In this document: positions 20,739 through 30,154 of the stretch, in pieces
Numbering within the stretch: position 1 is the stretch's first letter
How the letters are laid out: each line of letters opens with the position of its first letter
Assembly: GCA_949358305.1 (NCBI GenBank)
Contig: OX442322.1
Span: forward strand, 682,001-746,000
Direction: 5' to 3'
Source of the DNA: Strigamia acuminata
Taxonomy: Eukaryota; Arthropoda; Chilopoda; Geophilomorpha; Linotaeniidae
DNA: 64,000 nucleotides
The notes under the pieces: model-generated
What the model was told of the DNA's origin: nothing
Databases searched by the model: none
The model's input: only the letters and a program-made list of their open reading frames with translations
Translations under genes and position numbers: made by a program

Positions 20739-21335
20739 TTGGCTTTCCAACGAGACACGCCAAAACTGCGCTAATTTGTCACTGAATTTTGCGAATTTCG
20801 CGATTTTTGGCGACAATTTTCTATTTTCAGGTACTCGACGAATTTTCACGACGATTTCGGACGTTCACACGACGTTTCCAGACGTGGACCAGCCTTTGGA
20901 TACACGAAACGCCTACGTTTTCGCCGATAATCCGGAAATTCTCGCGTGTTTTGCGGTTTTTCCGAAATTCTTTTGTATTTTTTCAGATTTTTCGATTTTC
21001 GTCACGCTTACGTGGCGTAATCAACGAGAAACGGATCGAATCCGCTGCTTTCACCCCGGTGTGTTAGCAGTATCGCCGATTTTGATTTTGCGACGATTTC
21101 TCTCGTTAATTCGAGAAGATTTCGGATTTAAACCCGAAATAGCGCTTTTCGGTGGTTTTTCTATAAAACCACGCCCGTGTTATCTTATTGCACGAGGTTG
21201 TGTGTGCAAACACACAACAAGATTCACCTATTTCTCCTTATTTCGAAATTTCATTGTTACTTTTAAGTTATTTTGGTTGGGTCCTTTAGAATCCACTTTG
21301 CCCTTTTGTCTAGTCAGGCAAGCAAAGTGTGTATT

Positions 21336-21420
21336 CCCAGTTAAGGTTTTCTCAGGGCCACCTAACGTTTCCGTGACCCCAGGTGGTTTGCAAAGGGCAT
21401 TAGGGAGATACTTAACTGGG
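21336..21420 (+). ncRNA. Copia leader RNA hairpin (A1 copy)
   Basis: Closed by a perfect 10-bp stem CCCAGTTAAG/CTTAACTGGG. Inside, CCACCT/AGGTGG and the overlapping alternative CCTAA/TTAGG. The conserved loop core is CCGTGACCCCAGGTGG. It ends 209 nt before gag. See 3886-3970 and 63642-63714. Confidence 0.68.
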
Positions 21421-21629
21421 GTTATTTGTGCCAATTTTAGCATTGGCATCCCCGTCTTGGTTTCCGCATTGACAGTGCTTCGGTTTAAGTGCGGCGATAA
21501 GTGCTCCGTGATAAAAGTGCATCAAACTCTCGTGCATTTACGTTTGTGCTTCGTTTCTCAACAGCATTTTGCCAGTGCCATTCTCAATTCCACGATAGTT
21601 TTCGCGTTTGTGTTTCGACGACCACCAAA

Positions 21630-23945
21630 ATGCAGAAGTCCGAAAACACCGTGTCTCGAGTGCCAATCCTCGCAGTTGGTAACTACGAAATGTGGGCCCG
21701 TAGCATGAAAATGCTACTGAAGTCAGAAGGGCTCTGGACCCACGTTACAGAAGAGGACGAGGCGGATTTCAAGAAAACAGCAAATGATAAAGAACTTAAA
21801 AAGTATAAGCGCCGCAAAGACAAGGCGCTGGGCCTCATCTATGGTTTCGTGTCCGAACCGAAAAAGTCAGCGTTGGACTCCGCCAATACGCCTAAAGAGG
21901 CATGGGACACTTTAGCAAAAATATATGCCCCAAGCTCTCGTGCTCGAAAGGCGGCACTTCGGCGAGAATTCCTCCATATGCGACTTGAACGGAACGAAGA
22001 GATGGCGGATTTTCTGGGAAGAGTTGACTATCACGCTCGAAAACTCGAAGACATTGGGGAAAAGGTCTCACCCGATCACCTGGCGTACCAGTACCTAGAC
22101 ATGCTGCCAGCTGAATATTCCCAGGTGTCCTTCGCCATTTACCATTGGGAAGATCCGATATTCACGCCCCAAAAAGTGTCCGAACAACTTCTTTCGGAGT
22201 ATATGCGTCAGAAGGCTTTCTCGTCCCGAGATTCGACATCCGCATCATCTTCTCACGCGTATTCGACGGATCAACGTTCCCGTTCTCGAGGTCAACGTCC
22301 ATTGTCGTCCATCAGATGTTTCAACTGCGGAGAAATGGGGCACTACGCGAACAAGTGTCCCCAGCCTCGAAAAGGCCAGTCACCGGCTCCATCCGCGGCT
22401 TTTCAACGTCCATCCAGGAGTAAAAGCCGCAAACGAGGCAAGAATAATCCCAACAAATCGAATGACGGGCGCCCAAGAGGAAGTTCACAAGCTAAGAGAG
22501 AATCGAACTTTTTCGTGCATGCGCCACCACAGATTATCGAAATGCCCGCGGCCCACTTCATGCAGTCGCACGAATGGATCGTGGACTGCGGGGCAACAGA
22601 TCATGTGTCCCACGTCGCATCGTGGTTTACCAGTTTTGTCAAAGTCGTGTCCTTTGACATTGAATTGGGCCAAGGCACTTCCCAGGTGACCGGTAAAGGA
22701 ACGGTGCAAATCGAAACTTTGATTGATGGATGCGAATGTGCAGTCAATTTACACGACGTGTTATGTGCACCGAACTTTGAAGCGAATTTAATCTCGGTGT
22801 CGAAAATCGACAAACACGAACATCACATCCATATTTACAAAGGACGAGTGGACATCTACAAGGCAGATTTTCGTTATCCTGTTCTCCGAGCCAAAGAAAA
22901 GGGCGGTCTATACTACGTGGATGGCTTGTGCCCACCGGTGTCTTCGACAGCAAATGCGACGACAAGTGCGATTTCTGTTTCGGATCCTCCGCCTCCGATA
23001 AAGACTTTAGTCACGGTTGAGGAAGACTTCATCAAAGTCCCGAAATCCAGAAAGAAACCGAAGGAACGCGAGTTGACAGATTTTGGATTTGAGTTTCCTC
23101 CATTACCACAGAAAGCCCAAACACTTCCTGTTCCAAAATCTCCTCCCATTCCCGCACCTGTCCCGACGCCGCACCAAGCCAATCCAGAGCCTCCCTCACT
23201 CCAATCCTATACTGACATATTAAAGTCGATTCCTTTTGCACATGCTCCTCCTCCTCCTCCTGAACTCAAACAGAAGAAGGTGGCTGCACCAACTGCAAAG
23301 AAGGATGCAACGGGTATTTGGCACAGTCGACTTGGCCATCTCCACACGAATGCCATGAAGCTTTTAGCAGCTAACGAACAGGTTTACGGCATTGAACCGA
23401 GTGAAGTTGCGAAGGAATTGACCTGCAACCATTGCAGGGTAGCCAAGTCAACTAGGGCATCTCACAAGCCTGATGATCATCCGATAATGTCAAAAGCGTT
23501 GGATCTCCTCCACATGGATCTTTGGGGCCCGCATCAAACCACTTCGTTCGGCGGTGCCAGATATATCTTTACTATCATCGATGACGCCACCCGTTACACA
23601 TGGATGTTTCCTTTAGCTCAAAAATCCCAGACATTCGAATGCTTCAAGGATTTTGTTTCACGTATTGAGCGAGTGGCAGACACTCGAGTGAAGGCAATTC
23701 GAACGGATCGGGGTGGCGAGTTTCTCTCGAATGAGTTCGTCGATTATTTACGTAAGAGTGGCATTCAGGGTCAACGTACGAACCCATCGAGCCCCCAGAT
23801 GAACGGCACGGCCGAAAGAATAAACCGAACAATGGCCGACTTCATGAGAGCGACTCTGGACGAAACTCGTTTACCCGAGGAACTTTGGGCAGAAATGTCT
23901 GTTTCTTTGCGTACATCAAAAATCGTTGCCCCCATTCACGTTTGA
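21630..23945 (+). CDS. Copia A1 Gag-protease-integrase (5' part of polyprotein)
   Basis: Start ATG 21630 (ACCAAAATGC context), at the end of a 0.9-kb leader. Gag occupies residues 1-270, with the knuckle CFNCGEMGHYANKC at about 229-242. Protease follows at IVDCGATDHVSH (Asp near 319; the motif is DCGA rather than the usual DTGA/DSGA). A proline-rich insert (about 450-550) precedes GAG_pre-integrase (WHSRLGHLH ... CNHCRVAK) and the integrase core with LLHMDLWGP, AIRTDRGGEF and NGTAERINRTM. A frameshift near 23890 ends the frame early, and the rest continues at 23885-25786. In a functional copy this would be one polyprotein. Confidence 0.92.
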   Translation: MQKSENTVSRVPILAVGNYEMWARSMKMLLKSEGLWTHVTEEDEADFKKTANDKELKKYKRRKDKALGLIYGFVSEPKKSALDSANTPKEAWDTLAKIYAPSSRARKAALRREFLHMRLERNEEMADFLGRVDYHARKLEDIGEKVSPDHLAYQYLDMLPAEYSQVSFAIYHWEDPIFTPQKVSEQLLSEYMRQKAFSSRDSTSASSSHAYSTDQRSRSRGQRPLSSIRCFNCGEMGHYANKCPQPRKGQSPAPSAAFQRPSRSKSRKRGKNNPNKSNDGRPRGSSQAKRESNFFVHAPPQIIEMPAAHFMQSHEWIVDCGATDHVSHVASWFTSFVKVVSFDIELGQGTSQVTGKGTVQIETLIDGCECAVNLHDVLCAPNFEANLISVSKIDKHEHHIHIYKGRVDIYKADFRYPVLRAKEKGGLYYVDGLCPPVSSTANATTSAISVSDPPPPIKTLVTVEEDFIKVPKSRKKPKERELTDFGFEFPPLPQKAQTLPVPKSPPIPAPVPTPHQANPEPPSLQSYTDILKSIPFAHAPPPPPELKQKKVAAPTAKKDATGIWHSRLGHLHTNAMKLLAANEQVYGIEPSEVAKELTCNHCRVAKSTRASHKPDDHPIMSKALDLLHMDLWGPHQTTSFGGARYIFTIIDDATRYTWMFPLAQKSQTFECFKDFVSRIERVADTRVKAIRTDRGGEFLSNEFVDYLRKSGIQGQRTNPSSPQMNGTAERINRTMADFMRATLDETRLPEELWAEMSVSLRTSKIVAPIHV

Positions 23946-26440
23946 AGAACGAAGTCCCGTATGTTCTGTGGAGACAACGTGCGCTTTCGGTTCGGCACCT
24001 ACGTAAACTCGGATCAAAATGCTGGGTCCACTTCACAGCGCCTGGACGTAACAAGTTGGCGCCTCGTGCCTGGGAAGGTTATCTCGTCGGTTATGCGACA
24101 TCGACACGCGGCTATCGGGTGTGGAACCCGGTCGATAACAAAGTTGTCGAATCTATACATGTGCAAATCGACGAACGGCAATCCTTCCGACGCACGCAAC
24201 GTGCCCCTAATTCGAATCATGAATCTCCTGTTGAACTCGAAACCGAAACGTCCATCTCATCGTCACCTCACGTCACGTTTGACGATAAGATTATATACGC
24301 GGAATGGACGCCTCTTTCTGATTCTGAAGACGAGGGATCTTCGACGGAATATGATTCGGACAATAGCGACGCGGATAGCACAAAGGGCGCTGCTGCACCA
24401 CGTCAAGTGTCCCCGCCGCCTGGCTTTGCTGCTTTGCCACCTCCTTCTACGGGTGCGACACCGTCAGCTACGCCAACTGCTACACCAGCACCGTCTACGG
24501 GTACGACACCGACAGCTACTCCTACAGCTTCACCTCCAGCATCCCCAACGAGATTTGTAGCCGTTAGAAGAGATTCTGGGGCAACACATCCAATAGCTGC
24601 TGCCCCGATAATCGTCCCTACGGTTCATACCACGTACAAGTCACGTGTTGTGGGTGGAAATAACCCCTTCAGCAATTGGGTTAGAGAGGAGCATCTCCGC
24701 AAAGATCAGGTTCCAGGACAGATCAAAATCGATGTTTACTACTTCCCGAAACCCGGAGTCCGCTTGCGTTCAAAACCCGACATTCAAAAATATTGCGACG
24801 CTGAAGGGATCCTATACGATGAAGATCTTTTCTTCTTTGGAAATATGGAGCATCAACTCCCACCGATGCCGAATCTTCCACCAACGCAACGACATATTGT
24901 GCATTTTTGCCGTCGAGAACCGGGTTCCTATGCAGAGGCTGTTAAATTCCCGGATGCCCCCAAATGGCAGGAGGCCATAGGTGAAGAACTGGGGACATTC
25001 GAGAAGAGAGGAGTCTACGAAGAAGTTCCAAAGCCCGCAAATACCACGATTCTCGGCTGTAAGTGGATCTTTAAATTAAAATCGGACGCATCGGGACAAA
25101 TTACGAGATATCGCGCTAGATTAGTCGCGCAAGGATTCCGACAGACTCTCGGCGTCGACTACGACGAGGTCTTTAGCCCGGTGGTGAACTTCGTATTGAT
25201 CCGATTTTTCTTTTGTCTCCTCGTGATTCTCCAGGGTTGGAAAGACGCACACCTTGATGTGAAGTGTGCTTACCTTTACGGGGAGCTCGAGCACCGTGTA
25301 TATATGCGAATTCCCGCCGGTGCCTACTGTTCGAACCCGGATAACGTCTGGCTTCTCGTTAAATCACTGTACGGTCTCCACCAATCTGGCCGCCAGTGGT
25401 ACGAAAAGTTAGACGAGACATTACGAGGACTCGGATTTCGTAAACTTCCCGCGTGCAATTGCGTGTATGTTTTTGGAACGTCGGCCGTGATGCTAGTCTA
25501 CGTCGATGACATCGTTTTGTTCTACTCGACTGACAACATTCTTGATCGCATCATCCGACTTATATCATCGAAATTCGAGATCGTCAACCTCGGGCCAATT
25601 TCGAGATTACTCGGCGTTGACTTCATCAGATCTGCGGGGAGGGTGTTTATCATCCAACGTTCTTACATCAAAAAGTTGTTAAAGAAATTCGAAATTGCGG
25701 CGGATAAGATGATCAAAGTCCCCGTCACACCAGGAACGACCCTGAAGAAAGGCTCCACCGAGAACTTGTCCGATTTCCCATATTGATCGTTAATCGGTTC
25801 TCTTCTATTCCTGGCTTCTCGAACTCGACCCGACATCCAGTACTCCGTCATCGCGTTATCGCAATATAACAATTGCTACGACAAGACCCATATTGGCGCC
25901 CTTCTCCAGGTTCTCCGTTATGTCGCGAATACGGCCGACTACGCGATCGAATTATCCGGATGTACGACAAGCCAGTTATGGGCATACACCGACGCTTCTT
26001 GGGCCTCTGAAACCGAAACATCTCTTAGCTTCGGGGGATTCATAACCTACATCGGCAACGTCCCCATCGGGTGGCCGGCCAAGAAGCAGTCTTCCGTCGC
26101 GTGCTCGACGATGGAAGCGGAGTTCATCGCCCTCGTCGAGTGCGTGAAGGAACTCTACTGGCTTGATCACGTCTTCTCTCAACTCCCGTTTCTAAACCGC
26201 ATGTCTCGACCTCTCGTCTATTCGGATGCATTAGCATCCATTCAATTTACATCGAATGACGTAGAGAACGCGAAAACCAAACACATTCGCGTTAAATATC
26301 ACTGGTTGCGGGAGTGGTATCTGGCAAAGTGCTTCGATTTACGGAAGGTCCCCGGTGAAACGAACGTAGCAGATATTTTCACAAAATGGCTCGGATCAGA
26401 GCGACTCCGAACACTCACCGCGGGAATCTTCTGCCAGTAA
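23885..26440 (+). pseudogene. Copia A1 integrase tail, RT and RNase H
   Basis: Continues the polyprotein in another frame. Integrase C-terminal block (WEGYLVGYATSTRGYRVW), a proline/threonine-rich low-complexity linker (24400-24560), RT (TTILGCKWIFKLKSDA, RARLVAQGFRQ, DVKCAYLYGELE, LYGLHQSGRQWYEKL) with YVDDIVLF near 25500, a TGA at 25784-25786 where relatives have Arg (CGA to TGA), then RNase H with DASWASE, TMEAEFIAL, YSDALASI and NVADIFTKW to the stop at 26438. Only one frameshift and one nonsense change separate it from an intact gene. Confidence 0.9.
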
Positions 26441-26531
26441 CCGATGAAGACATCTTTATTTTTCCCATTGTTTTTTGGACAATCCTTTGTTATTTTCCCG
26501 GTTTTGAGGTTTTATCGTGTAGTTAGATTGG

Positions 26532-26980
26532 GAATCCCGCCCACTTATAAGAACGTGCACAGGTAAATAAAATCATATACTATTTAATAGAAAACATAAA
26601 ACTTACAAAAGGTTCCATTATTAGGTGGAGAAACACAGTGAAGCTTGCATGTCATGCAAGTCGCCATTTTGAGTGAAAAGATACAGAGTATACGCCATCT
26701 AGTGGCGGAAAAACATAATACGAGTATGAATAAGATAAACACAGCAATGTGCTGAAAGTTAAACATAATAAAATAAGCACAGCATCGTGCTTTAAGCACA
26801 GCATCGTGCTTTAAGCACGAGTATATGGAAACACAATAAATTAACGAGAATTATCAATCAATAAGCAATTAAAAAAGATTATATCAAGATGTGATAAATA
26901 TCAAATGTAAAGTCGGATAATAAATGTAAACAATAACATCAAGACACATTTTGGAGTAAATTGTGCGGGACACATCAACA
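26532..26980 (-). repeat. Copia A1 right-end LTR, inverted and partial
   Basis: Reverse complement of 20120 to about 20552, nearly identical except for a tandem duplication of about 20 bases (GCACAGCATCGTGCTTTAA-like unit, 26778-26818). It lacks the last 170 bp of the LTR including U5. The junction with the element's 3' UTR at 26531-26540 shares AATCCCGC with the LTR, which suggests microhomology joining. Followed by the CTTCC duplication. Confidence 0.9.
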
Positions 26981-26985
26981 CTTCC

Positions 26986-28810
26986 GTGCTTGTGCGATTT
27001 GTACTTCTTCCAGTCCGTCGTTGACTATTGGCATTGTTGCCCGCTCGTTCTTCACCTCGATCAATCCCTCTGGTACTTCTAATTGATCCATCATCGCACG
27101 TTCATTTCCCACGTAGAATAACCCGTCTGGCTGGTTCTTCGCTCGTACCAACACCAAACTTATCGAGTGAGCTGGTACCACTCGATTTTCGTCGATTATG
27201 AGCGCTTGTGGTCTTGTTGCCGTGATTTCTGGCTCGATCCTCGAAACATCCGACTCGTCTTGCGTCTCTGCCCTTGGTCTAAACGTTACTTGGCCTCTGT
27301 CGGACCGCATCGTGATTGTTGGGTGTGCCAAAAATGGTTTCCCTATCCAGACTTCCGTCGGCATCTTGGCATCGTCGACTTCATAGAACTCGACATTTTC
27401 TAACTTTACGTTCGCGCCTTCCACGTCACATCTCGTTTGTCCGCGGTAGCAACTCGTGTCTTGATTGAACCCCTCGATCATGTACTCGTAATCTGGTTCC
27501 TCGATTCTCGTGCGTCGTGAAAACGTCTTGCTGATCAAACACACGTCGCTTTGTGTACCGATCCTCGCGCTACATTGCTTTCCGTCGACTCGCATCATGA
27601 CCTGAAACTTTCGCAGCAATTCGGTGACTCTGACTTTAGAGATCTTCTTCGTCTTGATGTCCAGTTTGTCCTTCGGAGGTTGTTTTCGTTCCTTCTTTGG
27701 TTCCGAACACGTGTTTGCCATGTGCCCAAATCCGTTACAATTAAAACATTTCGTCTCGTTTGGACACGCGTTCGATAAATGTCCCGACTTGTGACACTTA
27801 AAACACTTCAACTCGTTTGGACAGTCCCCTTTTTGGTGCCCCTTCTCGCCGCATTTGTAACATTTGATCATCGGGTTCCCGGTTGGCTTCGCCGCAGACA
27901 TTTTGACCTTTGTTTCGACGATCGCGACTTTGGTCCGCGCTTCCACGCCTCGCATCGTTCGGACTATTTCGCTGATATGCTGGTACTGGAGAAAATACAT
28001 TGGCGCTGTGGCGATCTTGAGTTTTAACCCGTCCAGCAAATACTCCTGTGCGTCCCCGATCGTCATCCCCAACTTTTCACACGTGGCCCATTTTCGGCGT
28101 AAATAGGTTTCGGCTGTCTCGTCGTTCTTCTGCTGTGCACGAATCAATCTTTCCTTCTCGTCGTATGTTAATCGTTGATCCGGAAAATTCTTCTTCAATT
28201 CGGCCTCCCATACGTCAAATTTCCGTATCGTCGTCCCGGAATTTTTGTGCCACACTCTCGTCGGACCATCCAGCGCTGCTGCCGCCGTCGTCACTTTGGT
28301 GGTGTTCGTCCACTTGTATTCTTTCGCGTATTCGTGAACGTCCGCCAACCATTGCGTCGTCGTCCGCAACTCGTTCTGGTCTCCCGAAAATCGTGGTAGT
28401 TTCGGCGCGTTTTTTACTTCTTTCGGCTCCTTCTGCGATTTTTGCATGATTTCCATCATCTGCATCATTTTTGTCAGCATCTGATCTTTACTGAACACGT
28501 CGTCTGCTTCTAGCGATACGTTTTCTTCTATCTTCAAATCGCTGTCTTCTTCCTTCGAATCGTCGTTTTCTTCGTCCTCTTCCTCTTCGTCTTCGTCTTC
28601 TTCTTGGTTTACGTCTCCTTCGGTGAGTTTTAGCGCCGCAAGTACGCCTTGCCGCAACGCGCCTACCATTTCGTCTCTTTGTCTTGACGACACAATCTTC
28701 CGCGTAGCCAATAGTGGCTTAATATCTTTGATTCTCAACTTGTTCCACTCGGCTTCTGTTGGAAATTCTCTACGTCGGATCTTTGCCACAACTGCTGTTA
28801 CTCCGGCCAT
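26986..28810 (-). pseudogene. Gypsy-1 Gag with three zinc knuckles and protease-like domain
   Basis: 608 codons from ATG 28810. N-terminal basic region, acidic stretch (EEDEDEEEEDEEND), Gag core (residues about 130-300), then three CCHC knuckles: CYKCGEKGHQKGDC, CFKCHKSGHLSNAC and CFNCNGFGHMANTC. The following retropepsin-like domain reads ARIGTQSDVCLIS where DTG/DSG is expected, so the catalytic Asp is absent. FYEVDD and WIGKPFLAHP resemble the protease distal part. The frame runs into the copia A1 right end at 26980. The Gag part is intact; maturation would need a protease supplied elsewhere. Confidence 0.82.
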
Positions 28811-29012
28811 CTCTGGTTCGTAGTTTGGCTAACCTTCGTAACACGTGTTTATCCCAGCGAATCGTCTCTTGTTTCCTGGACCGTCCACGCGCTATTTGCT
28901 AACCCGAATTCTGCTTCCGTCGCCAACAACAGTCGTCTTCTACTTCTTCTACTTTATCGTCTACTTATTCTTCTACTTTATCGTCTACTTATTCTTCTAC
29001 TTTATCGTCGCA
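28811..29012 (-). other. Gypsy-1 leader with 24-bp tandem repeat
   Basis: Between gag start and the copia B2 insertion. Three copies of a 24-bp pyrimidine-rich unit (TTCTTCTACTTTATCG core) start at 28944, 28968 and 28992. Confidence 0.7.
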
Positions 29013-29017
29013 TTGAA

Positions 29018-29336
29018 TGTTGGAATATGATATGTCATTGCCATGCTTAATATACATATCTCTAGATCGTATTAACAAGTGATAATGCGCTCTTTAGTTT
29101 GCACTTTGTTTATGTTTGCTTTTGTAAACAAACACAATGTTTGTTTACATATTATTTGTATATGCTGCCTAAAGGTGGCGCTTGTTGTAAAAGAGTCACG
29201 TGACAAGCTAATAAAACCTCACTCTATGTTATGTTTCTCACTTGCAAAGATGGCGTTTCATCATTTCACCTGTTAACATTTCCAATCCACAGCAGAAACT
29301 AGACTCTTTGCATGAGTTTACTATAAGAACTCAACA
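29018..29336 (+). repeat. Copia B2 5' LTR
   Basis: TGTTGGAATATG...ACTCAACA. Inner palindromic TTTGTAAACAAACACAATG region; AATAAAACC near 29210. Followed by the B-type primer site. Confidence 0.93.
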
Positions 29337-29337
29337 A

Positions 29338-29348
29338 GGTTATGGGCC
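29338..29348 (+). other. Primer-binding site, internal initiator tRNA-Met (B2)
   Basis: GGTTATGGGCC one base after the LTR, complementary to the anticodon-arm region of initiator tRNA-Met, as in B3. Confidence 0.8.
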
Positions 29349-30154
29349 ACATAGCGTTGGAAAACTGTTCGGGTGATTTGTGAGAATTTCAAGCATTTGG
29401 AGGTCACTAGTGGATTTTGCTCCAGTCATCCAAAATGGCGGCGCCCATGGGGATGAGTACCAGCTTGTATTTGTGCCACTACAACGTGAATATTCGGGGT
29501 TTTCGAGCAGCAAATGGTCACCAAGGATTGCAGGAACAATAAGGGGTTCGAGAAACATTAAACTTTTATTTAAAACGATTTTCTTTTCCTATGTTTGGAG
29601 ATTCGTTCCCGTATTGCGAGGCGCAATACGTGTCGACGACGTGTCATTGTTTTTGGGTGAAAAACGTGTCGACGACGGTGACAAATTCCCAACAACCACA
29701 CGCGAAGTGTGAACGGGAATCAAACGGAACGAGAACGAGAAAGGAATTTCGAAACAAAGGAAAAACGGCCAGGAATTACTGGATAAAGTGGATTTATTTA
29801 CGGACGATATCAGCGTTGGACGCTGGAGAATTTCTACGATTCTACGAGAGCAACACAAGGGCGGTATCTCTTGTCAACCACACGTGAAGTGTGAACGAGA
29901 CAGGAAAAACAGCAGATTTCGAGAAGACATCATATTTACAAACAATTATTATGCTTATTTTTGAAATTAAGATATTGTTGCATTGCTTAGCTTAGTGTTG
30001 TACTAGGATAAATACTAATTTATACTAAGAGCGAACTAACCTTGCGACATTGCACTTTGTTGCGAGTATCCGGTACACAAAGTGTTTTTGAGGGAAATCA
30101 GTGTTTGTGTCGACTTGGAAACGAAGTTCGAGTCTATTTCAATTGCAAATCACG
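29349..30154 (+). other. Copia B2 5' leader
   Basis: About 800-nt leader, no ORF or structure recognised. It lacks the A/D-type hairpin. Two CACACG(C/T)GAAGTGTGAACG copies at 29697-29714 and 29879-29896 are the only internal repeat noticed. Confidence 0.55.

Larger units (their letters stand above)
20115..26985 (+). mobile_element. Copia A1, element with inverted terminal LTRs
   Basis: Flanked by CTTCC at 20115-20119 and 26981-26985, inside gypsy-1. The left end is a complete LTR starting TGTTGATGTG. The right end is a partial LTR in reverse orientation ending CACATCAACA. Both outer termini are therefore U3 ends, whereas a normal element has U3 on the left and U5 on the right. Inside are leader, gag-protease-integrase, RT and RNase H in normal order, with one frameshift and one nonsense codon. 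The normal polypurine tract and right-hand direct LTR are absent. Confidence 0.88.

Noticed and set aside
20120-26980. Ordinary genomic inversion as cause of the inverted LTR in A1
   Set aside because: The 5-bp target duplication lies outside both inverted ends, the inner junction lacks the polypurine tract and the LTR's U5 part, and flanking gypsy-1 sequence is collinear.
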